Made by a program: the position numbers and the translations under genes. 64,000 nt of DNA from Epiperipatus broadwayi. Lineage: Eukaryota > Onychophora > Udeonychophora > Euonychophora > Peripatidae. The stretch lies in NCBI GenBank assembly GCA_028023455.1, contig JAQFVV010006215.1:3889230-3953229 (forward strand), given 5' to 3'. This document shows, piece by piece, positions 52,101 to 63,801 of this stretch. The notes beneath the pieces were generated by a model. The model was given only the letters and a program-made list of their open reading frames with translations, did not search any database and was not told where the DNA came from. How positions within the stretch are numbered: position 1 is the stretch's first letter; each line of letters starts with the position of its first letter.

Positions 52101-52128
52101 ATATATATATATATATATATATATATTT

Positions 52129-52175
<47 letters not shown>

Positions 52176-53508
52176 AAGAAATATCCAATTATCAAAATTA
52201 TAAATATTAATAAATAATTTGATTGCAATACTGAAATATTATTTTATAAAATTAATTATTTTATTCCTGAATTATAATTACTGAAGTCATATAAATTTGA
52301 GGGGAAAATGAAATTAGTAAAAGTTTATTTCTGTTGACCAAATTTATTTATGAAGTATTTAACCGAATTTTTCAAGTTTGAAAGAATTTATGCAAATGAG
52401 ACTTTTTATATCAGACTTCAATTTTATTAAAAATAAAATTCACTTAGTGTTCATAAATATTTTTGCCGATCAAGCAAGCTTCAGGCTTTGTCAACAATAT
52501 ATATATATCTTCTTGGTGCTGGAATTTAATTTGATGAAAACTTATTTGTATTGATTTAACTTTTCTAGCAGAGGTTTAGTAAAACTTTCAGATATAAAGC
52601 TATGTTTGAACGAATACCCAAATGTCAATAAACTATTATTAAACAAATGGAATGATATCACCAATTCTTTATATTTTGGTAGCTAAATTTAGTTCATTGA
52701 CATTGTTATAAGTAATTGAAATCCATTAGTTTGATTTATGTATTATGTAAATAATCTGAAAAAGTGTCTCAATATCTGAAGGATCAAGACAGCAGGTTAG
52801 TTTTAATAGTGCGCAAATATTAATTAAAATGTCAGTTTTTAGTAAAAGTAACTACAAATAATCATAGATGAATGAGATGTAATTGAAAGAGAAGCAACTA
52901 TATATGATATACTATAAATGAGACCTTTTTCTTGTAGAATAGATAATATGTTGGTCTATTTATGTGGAACCAATTGATTCTTTCTCCAGATTCACATAAG
53001 CTGCTAATGAAATTTCTTCTCTCCACGTTTTTGTTTCTTTCTTTTCTGAAATCCAGAATAAATTAAAAATTATAACTACTATTTATATAGACATCTTGTC
53101 AACACAATATTGTTTGTCAAAAAGCAAGAGAGCAAATTTTATTTTTAACTATTTCTATTTTTTAATTATATTATGAATTAAATTTCAGCCAATTTTTTGA
53201 ATAATTTGATAAGTTTTGAAAAACAAAAATATATTTCAGTCAAAAAATAAATACAAAAAAAAAAATGTTGATTTTGAGAATTTAAATTAAAAAAAATCTG
53301 AAGCATGCAATATAAAAGTAAAATATTTAGTTATTCGAAAATATAACCACTTTCTATTTCATCTTTTTATAATGAGATATTATTTTATATAGCGCTATCT
53401 TTTTGTAACGTTAATTTTTCCTTTCATGATGTACACATACTTGAAGCACATATATCTATCACAATATAGCTTATATATAACGATAAATAATACACATTTA
53501 TATGTATA
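52101..53508. other. (TA)n tract then AT-rich DNA
   Basis: Two (TA)n runs (52101-52125 and 52136-52172) are joined by TTTCTTTA and end in ACAAAGAAATAT, making a palindromic block. Nothing is recognised after it except a short fragment of the 20850-type repeat at 53371-53397. Confidence 0.5.
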
Positions 53509-53652
53509 TATGAAAAACAAAAAAACAAGTTAAACTTGCTAACGCTTGTATTTATGATCAATAGATGGTGTTTTACCAAAAACACCATCAAAGCGTATGT
53601 TTGTTTACATAAACATCAGAGTAAGCATTCACTATCTCTATCATTAGTTCCA

Positions 53653-53697
53653 CCTTCAGATCATGATTTCAAGCTGATTTTTTATCACCAGTGAAGG
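53653..53697 (-). ncRNA. Hammerhead-like motif, family B unit 1 (core mutated)
   Basis: Aligned with the intact motif at 55455. On the minus strand CTGATGA is changed to CTGGTGA, and stem II is altered (TTTTTTATC on the plus strand). GAAA, the ATCATGAT stem III and the CCTTCA/TGAAGG stem I are retained. Probably inactive. Confidence 0.35.
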
Positions 53698-54036
53698 ATA
53701 GGAATAAGAAACTAGATCTAAAGACTAACTCTGAGCGTTTATGAAACAATTTCTATTCAGCTTGCAAGCGTGAATTTAATAGACACGTAATGTCTTCAAA
53801 CTCAGCATAGCAAGCCAGATAGCTATATGGGTCTGATATCAGTCCAGTATCACCACATAGTAGAAGCCTCTGTGATATATATCATTGCAAGAAAACCTCA
53901 AAGGTACAACAAGTTAAACTTGCTAACACTTGTATTTATGATCAATAGATGGCATTTTACCAAAAACACCGTCAAAGCATATGTTTGTTTACATAAATGT
54001 CAGAGTAAGCATTCACTATCTCTATCGTTAGTTCCA

Positions 54037-54081
54037 CCTTCAGATCATGATATCAAGCTGATTTGCTGTCATCAGTGAAGG
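54037..54081 (-). ncRNA. Hammerhead-like motif, family B unit 2 (GAAA mutated)
   Basis: On the minus strand CTGATGA and stem I are intact, but GAAA reads GATA. Stem II has a G-for-A-type change on the plus strand (CTGTC). Likely impaired. Confidence 0.4.
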
Positions 54082-54438
54082 ATAGGAATAAGAAACTAGA
54101 TCTAAACACTAACTCTGAGCATTTATGAAACAATTTCTATTCAGCTTGCAAACATGAATTTTTTAGACATGTAATGTCTTCAAACTCAGCATAGCAAGAC
54201 AGATAGCTATATGGGTCTGATATCAGTTCAGTATCACCACATAGTAGAAGCCTCTGCAATATATATCATTGCAAGAAAACCTCAAAGGTGCATTTATGAA
54301 AAACAAAAAAACAAGTTAAACTTGCTAATGCTTGTATTTATGATCAATAGATGGCATTTTACCAAAAACACCGTCAAAGCATATGTTTGTTTACATAAAC
54401 ATCAGAGTAAGCATTCACTATCTCTATCGTTAGTTCCA

Positions 54439-54483
54439 CCTTCAGATCATGATTTCAAGCTGATTTGCTATCATCAGTGAAGG
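54439..54483 (-). ncRNA. Hammerhead-like motif, family B unit 3 (intact core)
   Basis: All elements are present on the minus strand and identical to the motif at 55455-55499: CCTTCA, CTGATGA, stem II AGC/GCT, GAAA, the ATCATGAT palindrome, C as the cleavage-site base, then TGAAGG. It lies 402 bp from the next unit's motif. Confidence 0.55.
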
Positions 54484-54840
54484 ATAGGAATAAGAAACTA
54501 GATCTAAACCCTAACTCTGAGCATTTATGAAACAATTTCTATACAGCTTGCAAGCGTGAATTTTTTAGACACGTAATGTCTTCAAACTCAGCATAGCAAG
54601 CCAGATAGCTATATGGGTCTAATATAAGTTCAGTATCACCACATAGTAGAAGCCTCTGCAATATATATCATTGCAAGAAAACCTCAAAGGTGCATTTATG
54701 AAAAACAAAAAAACAAGTTAAACTTGCTAACCCTTGTATTTATGATCAATAGATGGTGCTTTACTAAAAACACCGTCAAAGCGTATGTTTGTTTACATAA
54801 ATGTCAGAGTAAGCTAACACTATCTCTATCATTAGTTCCA

Positions 54841-54885
54841 CCTTCAGATCATGATTTCAAGCTGATTTGCTATCGTCAGTGAAGG
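54841..54885 (-). ncRNA. Hammerhead-like motif, family B unit 4
   Basis: As unit 3, but the core reads CTGACGA on the minus strand. The hammerhead core tolerates any base at that position (CUGANGA), so it may still be functional. Confidence 0.5.
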
Positions 54886-55454
54886 ATAGAAATAAGAAAC
54901 TAGATCTAAACCCTAACTCTGAGCATTTATGAAACAATTTTTATTCAGCTTGCAAGCATGAATTTTTTAGACACGTAATGTCTTCAAACTCAGCATAGCA
55001 AGCCAGATAGCTATATGGGTCTGATATCAGTTCAGTATCACCACATAGTAGAAGCCTCTGCAATATATATCATTGCAAGAAAACCTCAAAAATACATTTA
55101 TGAAAAACAAAAAAAGTTAAACTTGCTAACGCTTGTATTTATGTAAACAAACATACACTTTGATGGTGTTTTTGGCAAAACGCCATCTATTGATCACAAA
55201 TACAAGTGTTAGCAAGTTTAACTTGTTTTTTGTTTTTCATAAATGTACCTTTGAGGTTTTCTTGCACTGATATATATTGCAGAGGCTTCTACTATGTGAT
55301 GATACAGAACTGATATCAGATCCATATAGCTATCTGGCTTGCTATGCTGAGTTTGAAGACAATACATCTCTAAAAAATTCATGCTTGCAAGGTGAATAGA
55401 AATTGTTTCATAAACACTCACAGTTAGTGTTTAGATCTAGTTTCTTATTCCTAT

Positions 55455-55499
55455 CCTTCACTGATGATAGCAAATCAGCTTGAAATCATGATCTGAAGG
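55455..55499 (+). ncRNA. Hammerhead-ribozyme-like motif, family B inverted unit (intact)
   Basis: In order: stem I strand CCTTCA (55455-55460), core CTGATGA (55461-55467), a 14-nt stem II hairpin with AGC/GCT and a U-U closing mismatch (55468-55481), and GAAA (55482-55485). Then come TCATGAT ending in an AUC triplet (55491-55493) and stem I strand TGAAGG (55494-55499), perfectly complementary to the first. Farther out CTAT (55451-55454) can pair with ATAG at about 55511, leaving an internal loop, as natural type I hammerheads have. Stem III (AUCA/UGAU) is self-complementary and could form in a dimer or as a tiny hairpin. The short stem II is the weakest point. Confidence 0.58.
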
Positions 55500-55929
55500 T
55501 GGAACTAACGATAGAGATAGTGAATGCTTACTCTGATGTTTATGTAAACAAACATACGCTTTGACGGTGTTTTTGGTAAAATGCCATCTATTGATTATAT
55601 ATATATAATCATGATAATCACCAAATATGTATTATTAATAATTGGATTATATTCTGCCTGCGATATTCAGGAGATTTTTACAAAAAATGAAATACCATTC
55701 TTTCTTGTATTTAAAATCTTTTTATATATTGCTATCCAGAACAAAAACAATAACCAGAAAAGAATCTTAAATCAATCAATATTTTTTAAAAGTAAATTGG
55801 TTTTGAAGTGACTGAATTCATTAAAAGATATAAGCTGATTTGAGATTGTTCTCTGGTTGTCGTTGCTCTGTATAGCTCTAGATAAAAAGATTTTAAAATA
55901 CAGTATGAAATAATCATTGTTTATCAGTA

Positions 55930-56110
55930 AGTGCGGAGTCATCCATTTATAATTACTTAATCAGAAAACACTTTACCTAGAAGACTAATACTTGACCTGG
56001 GGTAGCTGGCTTTCATTAGCTACTGTTTTAGGTAAAGTGCTTTTTTATTTTCTTATTAAAATTAAGTGCTTTTTTTTATTAAGTGATTATAAACGGGCAA
56101 ATCCATAAAT
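55930..56110. mobile_element. Hairpin MITE, about 180 bp
   Basis: The left end ATTTATAATTACTTAATCAG and the right-end complement of TTAAGTGATTATAAACGG are inverted copies, with inner CACTTTACCTA mirrored by TAGGTAAAGTG. The right arm contains a short duplication of AAGTGCTTTTTT. The boundaries are approximate. Confidence 0.55.
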
Positions 56111-59100
56111 ATTTCCATCTAAAACATCCATTAAAAATATTATATTTATATATACCCCATAGCTATATTATTCCAGTCACACTATATTTTTAAATAAGGA
56201 AAGCTCAAATTTTAACACTACATTAACTCATTTATTACACAGAGTTTTACAAATGAATAAAATATCTGTACAATATAACATTAATATTAATAATTTAAAA
56301 ATTAAATTACATTAATATATAAGTAATATATAGGGTATATGAGCACAGACTTTCACAACACCCACCACTCTCCACACTATCTCATAATACTGATACATTC
56401 GAACACATATATGTTGGAAAGATAAATAATCACCAATATACATATTTCATGCTAAAACAGCAATCATCAGTTGGTCCAGATTATCATCTTTACACATATA
56501 TGCCATAAGTGCCCAAATATATATTAAGATAGCCAAACCTCATACTTTAATGGACAGGCTTCAATCTACTCCACCCTCCATCTCTTTACCCATCCATCCA
56601 ATTGAAAGTCTGATGATGGAATGACTCAAAGGCCACTCTGAGGCTGAGATTCTTGCCACACCCATGTTGACTTAAAGTCAATCTGACCTCTCATGTACAG
56701 TTTTATTCACTTTTAAAATTCAGCATTAAAAATACAAATGATTTTGTTTTAAGATATTAAATTCAATATTTAACACATCTCTAAAAATAAGGTTCATCCA
56801 TTAAAGAATTATATAAAAAATATATGTATCAGTAATTTATATTACATTAGTAATATAAAAGAAAAGTGTGTATATTTTTTTAAAAAAAAATCCTAGCTCA
56901 TATCTTTAGAATCACAATAAAATTTTATATGTAATTAATGCAAGCACACACGTTCATACGTTCATATGATAAGGTAATACTATAAAAATATTCCAAACAA
57001 TTCTAGAAACAATAAAATATACATCATGTGAAATTATATATTTTACAAAGATTTTCCTTGTCAATCACTCTTAGACGTTTTCTGGTCCAATATTTCATAT
57101 AAAAACATATTAAATAATAATAACATCCATTCAGTATAATACCTTAAAAATACTTATGAAAAAAAAAAAAAACTTTACAAAGAATTAAAATATTCCTTAA
57201 ATATTAATTATGTTAGATTAAATAAATATTTAAATGTAATTTTCCTATCTAACACTAATAAAACTTAATACTATAATTAGTATGTGAAATGATAAATAAA
57301 ACTATAATTATGAAAACTTCAAGTCTGTCTTCTCCATAAAGTTCAAATTAAAAGTTTTTTTCTTTCCTCCTAATATCTAAGTTCTTCATAGAAGTTTTCT
57401 CCCTGGCGTTTGTTGCTAAGACAACCACTGTAAAGCTTTAGAACAAAACACAAAGCTCTCTTCATTGGTGCGCATAAATTCATAAATGATAAAAAAAAAA
57501 AGAAAAATGAAGTTGACTTTTGTATTCAAAATTATTTGAATAATAATTATCAATCCTTTTATGAAAGTATAAAACACAGTCCAATATCTGCAGTTTTCCA
57601 GGAAAAATAATTATTAATGTGATATCACTTAAAAAAGTTTAAAAATAATCTCTGGAGTTTTCCTGTTTACTTGAACTATACGGGGTTCAGATGCATCAGT
57701 GACGACTATATAAATCTATACGTATTTGTACAGAAAAATACATACTTTATATTCCATTAAAATTACCATTATGTGATAATTCAATAAAGTCATTTATAAA
57801 GTATATTTCTTAGTCAGGATATTTTTTTATTACCCATTTATTTTTTTACTGATGAATAACTTTCAAAAAATCAGTTTTAGAATATTAAATGATTTACGGA
57901 CTTTTTTCCCCCATAACGACTTGTCATATAAAAAAATATATCTGTAATAATTGTTTTTTTTTTTTTTTATCTTTATAACCATTTTCAAGAAATGTTTATA
58001 ATAAACTTTTTAAAGACAATATTTTCTCCAAAAATATTTACTGCAAGCAATTTTAAAATATACTTTTTCAAAATATTAAAATTTACATTTTTTCCATATA
58101 ACTTTTTGCTCTTCAAATAAAGTTACTTATTCTTAAAATATAATGCATAAAAATGTTAAACTTTCGAAGAATATTTCTGTTCTATTTTCTTGCTAATGTC
58201 CAAAATATCAAAAATAAATAATGATATAACTTTTCCTCCAATATATTTAAAATTGTACCTTCCCTTATTAGCTGTTCTTTCATCCTTAATTCTTTTAAAT
58301 ATATTCTTGTGGTATTAAATATATAATTTCTGTGAAGTTGACTTAAGCTTCAATAAAAAATAATTGATAGGGATTTATTAATTTAACAACACATGACTTT
58401 AGCATAGTAAATTTATAATTCTTCAAATCCTTTCTTTTAAAACAATAATTTCAAGTAGTAAACTAAGCAATACTTCGATGTTAATATATGATAATAACAT
58501 TGATAATACTAAGTTAACAAGTTTTTAAGCAATTATTAAGTTAAAAAGCACCCAATTAAGTTATTACCCCAGAAAAATGAGAGCATTCACTTTTTATACT
58601 AAACTGACCTGGCAATTTGATTGGTTGTTTTAATCTCCAACTTATCTAATTTACATATCTGTTAAGTTTAGATTATTAAAATTTAGAAATAAAATCTATG
58701 ACTCAACTTAAACATCAAATAACTTAATTCTAAATTTATTCTATACTTTTATTTAAACAAATTAAATACTTTAAAATAACATTTTAAAAATAATACTTTA
58801 GTAATTTATCCAACATTTAATTTCAATGTATCTATTTTTAAAATTTAACTTTATTAACTACATTTGTTTTAAGACTACCAAATAAATAATTTTCCGAACA
58901 CCTACTTTTATTTATAATAAATAAATGTTTTTAATTTTAAAAACAATTCTGAAAGTAATTTTGAAACTTTATTTAGAAATCTTGTAAGCACACAAATATG
59001 TGTATTCACTGGTCACATGACTTAACCAGACAAAATGTAATAATTTTTTTATAATTACTGTCTGAAAACTGAATTATCTTAAATCATTTTTATTACAAAA

Positions 59101-59654
59101 TATTACATTGAAAATGATAAAATATAATAATATAATTTGGAATAATAAATTTAAAAATTATTTAAGCTGTAATAAATTATACACATTTGTCCACCATAAA
59201 ATATTACATTTTTAATAAAATAATTTATAACACTAATATTAAATCTAATTTTTATTTAAAATATATTAGTTTATTTAATTCTAAGTCATTATTCTAGCAC
59301 TAACTTTTAGCACTTTATTTAATAAGACTTTTAATATATTATTTTACTATAGCCAGTTTTCCCAACCATACAAAAATCATAATATTTAGCTTTACTTTAC
59401 TACTTTAACATATTAACATAGTTTATATATATATTTACTACTCTCACTTTATTTCAACCAAGTTTTTAAAATATTACCAACATTATGCAGCAGAAATACT
59501 ATTTAAAATGTACCTTTAATTTAAAATTTTTCAAAAATTGACTCATTAAACCTATTTGGATTAGTAGAAAGGGTACAATATATATAAGGGACTTGAACTC
59601 AAACTTTCAAACTTCCCAAAGTTATTTAATCCATCTTATACAATTGATACACAT
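56111..59654. other. AT-rich stretch with one decayed family A copy
   Basis: No gene is supported. A family A fragment lies on the minus strand around 56347-56485 (see 56403-56477). A less AT-rich stretch at 56560-56700 contains CCATCCATCCA and is unclassified. The remainder (56750-59600) is low-complexity AT DNA with no element ends recognised. Confidence 0.45.
56403..56477 (-). ncRNA. Hammerhead-like motif, family A, dispersed copy
   Basis: On the minus strand: GGACCAA, CTGATGA (plus 56464-56470), a stem II hairpin TTGCT/AGCAT around GTTTT, and GAAA (plus 56445-56448). Then stem III ATATGT pairs perfectly with ACATAT before an AUA triplet. The 3' stem I strand has decayed (TGTGTTC instead of TTGGTCC), so cleavage is doubtful. 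Confidence 0.42.
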
Positions 59655-59735
59655 GACCACACACATGTGAAAAAGATCAATGATCTCCAATTTCCTTATT
59701 TTGTGCTGAGCCAGCACTCGCTCATCAATTGGTCC
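59655..59735 (-). ncRNA. Decayed hammerhead-like motif, family A, best stem II
   Basis: The minus strand keeps GGACC, a perfect stem II (GTGCTG, GCT, CAGCAC at plus 59703-59717) and a stem I partner (GGTC at the far end). The core is TTGATGA with three extra bases after it. GAAA reads AAAA, and the cleavage triplet is lost. Inactive, but informative for the ancestral stem II. Confidence 0.38.
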
Positions 59736-59907
59736 ACATTGTCAACATGAAGTTTAGTATAGACAATATACATGTATTTAAATATTATATATATATAATA
59801 TAAATAAAATGTCCATTAATTAAAACAAAATTGTAATTATAATAAAAATAATAAATTTAACGGTAACAAACTTAACCAGTTAAATTTATTATTTTTATTT
59901 TATATAT

Positions 59908-59979
59908 CTTGAACAGGACAGGAATAGCTGATATATATATATATATATATATATATCAGCTATTCCTGTCCTGTTCAAG
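59908..59979. repeat. Perfect 72-bp inverted repeat with an (AT)n centre
   Basis: CTTGAACAGGACAGGAATAG at the left and CTATTCCTGTCCTGTTCAAG at the right are exact complements. They are joined by GCTGATATAT...ATATATCAGC, so the entire block is one hairpin. No mismatch was seen. Confidence 0.9.
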
Positions 59980-60699
59980 AACCAGAAATGTATCAGCCTA
60001 ATACTTTAGAAAATGTAAGTGGACAAAAAAGATTTATAATCAATTTTTCACCTTTCAATCAGTCTATTTACAGAGAGATTTGCAAGTGAGTAATATTTAT
60101 ATGTATATTTATTAATTTTTATTATAATATATGTAATGTGTTCAAATAGTAAAATGGAATTAAAAGTCCTGTTAGATGTATGAAAACATGATTTTCAGAG
60201 TATAATCCAAATCTTATAATAAAGGAAAAAGCTAGAAAATAGTCAGAAATTGAGTTTAAATATATTACCATCTGATAATCTAAGATTATTATAAATAATA
60301 ATAGAGTAGAAAGTTGTTCTCAAATGTTTTGATATAGATATATCAATTTAAATAGTTAATGCAACATCTATAAAGCAAAATATGAATTCATATTACAAAT
60401 TTTAATCAACTAAGAATAAATTAAAATCAGTCATTAAAACATTAAAATGGTATAAGACTTTTACTGGAGCAATAATCGCAAAAGTTCAGCTTTTTTTAAA
60501 TATCAGTTTGGGAAAGTTAAAATTAAATTTTTATATTCATAATTTTATTATTAACATATGAATAGTTATAATTAGCCATTACTAAATAGGTATCATTAAT
60601 AGAATAGAAAAAAATTACTACTACAAATTTTAAATAATTCACATCAAATTATAACCATCTAGTAACTTGTTTATATATATTAATTTTAATATTCTCACC

Positions 60700-60866
60700 G
60701 GATAAATAAATTCATAGTATTATTTCCGGAGCTTCCGTGTAATAAAAATTTAATAGCTAAATAGCTGATGTTTCAGTAATATGACTGAAAAAATACTTGT
60801 TATTGCACTGAAACATCAGCTATTTAACTATTTTAATTACGCAGAAGTTCTAAGATATAATACTAT
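60700..60866. mobile_element. Hairpin MITE, about 165 bp
   Basis: TTCATAGTATTAT...GTGTAAT...ATAGCTAAATAGCTGATGTT at the left mirrors AACATCAGCTATTTAACTAT...ATTACGC...ATAATACTATGAA at the right, with a ~40-nt loop. Only a few mismatches separate the arms. No coding capacity. Confidence 0.75.
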
Positions 60867-63660
60867 GAATATATATATATACCTGAGAAATCTTGTAGCA
60901 TAACCATTGGTAGTATTTTAGATTTTATTTTCTTGGCTAGTCGGTTGAATTTTGGATTTAGGGTAATTTTAATTATATATATAGTAGCTATTTGGTTATA
61001 TTTCTGTATTAATTAATCACAATATTCGGTCTTCATTCAATTAAATATTTTATTTTTCTTCCCACCTGATAATATAAAAATTTTAGGCAATTTTCTTTAA
61101 ATAATTTTCTAACATATTTTTTTTTTATATTAAATGAATATTTTAATATGCAATACATTTTCTAAATGATTGTAAAAAAGAATGATAAAAAAATCAGATT
61201 AATAGTTTCTTTTGTTCTCTTTCTTCAATAATTTTGTCCTTTTATCAATATTAAAATTTTGAAAAAAATGTGCTAAGAGAGAAAAAAAACTTTATCTTCA
61301 GAAAATTATTTATTAGTTTTAATTTTAACATTTGTGAGAGATAGAGCAGATACATTTTTAAATTTGGTAAATTTTAAAGACAAGAAAGAAAATATGATTT
61401 TAACACTGTTAAAATTTTACTTTAATTAATCAGTTAGTTTTTTTCTTTTCTTTTCTCTTTGCCTCTTTACAAAAGAAAAGGTACTGTTTATTAAATCATT
61501 CTTATTAGTATGATAATCTTGTTTTTGTTTTGAAAAAAATTTTTTTAATTAAAAAAAAGGAATGTGAAAAATGTTATGATTCTAATTTAAATTTTTGACT
61601 TATTTTACAATGTCAATGTTGAAGGAGGGAAATAGCTGAATAATTGTGTTTGTAAAAATTGATATGATTGGTTATTATAAAATTTTGTCATGTAGAAGAC
61701 AGATTGTGGTTGGTTTGAAGCAGCATTGTTCCAAAAATAAAAAGGGTGTGGGTTAGTTAGAAAACTTAAGTGTTCTGAAGTCTTGATCTAGCTGCTGAAG
61801 GTGACAGTAGGAAAAAAGAAATTCCTGATGTACATATTGTTGCATAGAACAGCAGAAGTTTTAAACAAGCTGTTAGTACACTATGATTTTAGTTATAAAA
61901 TGTTTTATACAATGAAAAACATGTGCTAAGTTAGCTAAAAGCTAGATATAATCTTCATCCAAAGGAGTTAGTAGGAAAAAAGAAATTCCTGATGTAGCTG
62001 CTAAAGAAGAAAAAAGCAGAAGTCTTAACCATATTGTTGCATAGAACAGCAAAAGTTTTAAACAAGCTGTTAGTACACTGATTTTATTTATAAAAATATT
62101 TTATACAATGAAAACCATGTACTAAGTTAACTAAAAGTTAGACATCATCTTCCTCCATGAAGCCTGCATCTCTAAAAATATAAATAAGTTACCCCTGAAG
62201 TAATCTTAATCTTGTCTCCAACCAAGAACATGAATATGTATTTAGATCTGAAAAATTTATTTGAAAGAAAATGGATAAATTCTTGTTGTTTGTTAACCTG
62301 AAAATAATGCATTCCAAAAAAGGATAAATTAATCATGTACATAGTATAGAAGCCCTCAAGAAGAAAACCAACATGGAAACTGTAAAATTATAACTGCAAA
62401 TTTTTTTATATGCACATTGTATTTTCATTTATAGTTAAAATGATTTTTTAAAATAAAAGTAATAATTTTATAAAAGTAAGAATTGATAATTTTGAATAAT
62501 TTTATTAATTTAATGTTTTCTTGTAAAACATGTTCTTTAAAATCCATTCAATGCTTCTCTTCCAAATTATAAAATCATTTTTTTTGAAAAAATATAATTT
62601 CATTAAATTTAAATTGTTCTTTTGAAATATTTTTTTAAATTTGATTTTCCTTCCAAAACTTAATAAAAAATAATTGAGTTAATTTAACAATAGTTATCTC
62701 TGCTTAGAGAAAAGTTGTTTTCCATCTTTTGTTATTTAAAGAAATTTAATTAATTTAATGAATAAAAATCAACTAAGTAATATAATTTTTATGAAACTAT
62801 GTGTTTTTTGATAAAATGAATACATTTAAATTTTCATATTATGTCATTTCTAATTGTTGTTTATTGTTAATCAGTTAGTCTATTAAATAAGTAATTAAAA
62901 ATATTCTAGGGTTAAGGTATTTATTCCTCCAAATATCTATTAATGAATTGGCAGCATGTATGACTTGATTTCAATACAGCGTAGAGTTTAAAAATTGTTA
63001 AATTATTCCAGTCAGCTATTTAATTATGGCAGATTAAACCTATAATTTTTTAAAAATTATTTAGAATAAGCTGTTATATTTATTACTTTCTGAGCTAGAT
63101 TAGAACATAATGGTTAGTTATAGAGATTAGGAGCTTATGTTCGTGTTTGAACATCCAGATGATAACTCTGGATGACACAAAGATATATCCTTTACAGTCC
63201 ATGCACTATACTTTATTTTTTATTGCAAGTTAAGTTTATAGTTGGCTAATACATTAATAGTATTATATGGCCAGAACATTGATGATGATCATCATATTTC
63301 TGTATTTAGCATTATTTTTTATTGTTATATTCTGATCAATTAGCACAAGTTTGCACATCCAAATTATTGTTTATATAATCTGCTCAAAGTTGGGTAGTGG
63401 CTAGATAAATAGCCAGTTTATAATGTACCTCTTTTAAATCCAGTCACAAGGTTGACTGTTGATTTTTGACTATTCTTTGTTCATGATGATGAATTATTTG
63501 ATTATTTTTGTTTAATACTGGATGAATTTATAGTTAGTTTTATTCTTTGCTGATCTCTCATGCTCATTCCTTTTATATTTAATTTTGATTATGAAAAGTG
63601 GGGATGATGATAGTTTCCCATCTCACCCATATTCTCTACATGTAACCTCTTTATATATAT
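60867..63660. other. AT-rich DNA with a ~190-bp tandem duplication
   Basis: Two direct copies carry AGTAGGAAAAAAGAAATTCC (61807 and 61969), then CATATTGTTGCATAGAACAG (61832, 62021) and AAACAAGCTGTTAGTACACT (61863, 62060). The copies differ by a ~28-bp insertion in the second. Nothing else is recognised up to 63660. Confidence 0.6.
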
Positions 63661-63801
63661 CAGATGCAGAAAATAATTTGTTATGCTGTAAACTGAAAGG
63701 AGACCCATTGATTCCTCTTGAAAGCCTTAAAGGAACCAAGCAGGGGAAATCCCTAATTCCCATTCCAAATGTTTTTGTCATTGCAGCTGTTATTTCTATG
63801 T
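63661..63801 (+). other. Possible terminal exon
   Basis: An acceptor-like CTCTTTATATATATCAG ends at 63662. It is followed by an open frame reading DAENNLLCCKLKGDPLIPLE..., ending VFVIAAVISM and a stop at 63799-63801. The composition is less AT-rich than its surroundings and the residues look protein-like, but I know no family with this tail. No upstream exon can be matched by phase in the window. An overlapping minus frame of similar length exists, so strand is uncertain. Confidence 0.22.

Larger units (their letters stand above)
53509..55594. repeat. Family B: four ~400-bp tandem units plus one inverted unit
   Basis: Direct copies begin with CAAGTTAAACTTGCTAA at about 53525, 53909, 54313 and 54715, a spacing of 384 to 402 bp. 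A fifth start at 55113 switches within 35 bp to an inverted copy that runs to 55594. The block therefore folds on itself, with ATAGATGG(Y)(R)TTTTACC...ACATACG at both ends. Each unit holds a short palindrome (GATGGTGTTTT, 4 nt, AAAACACCATC in unit 1) and a 45-nt hammerhead-like motif. Open frames at 53827, 54211 and 55218 are the same repeat translated three times and are not genes. The right edge joins a (TA)n run. Confidence 0.85.

Noticed and set aside
53827-54480. Two near-identical open frames of 83 and 89 codons (MGLISVQYHHIVEAS...)
   Set aside because: They recur because they lie in the same tandem repeat, and the corresponding frames in other units are broken. The repeat is better explained by the ribozyme-bearing family B unit.
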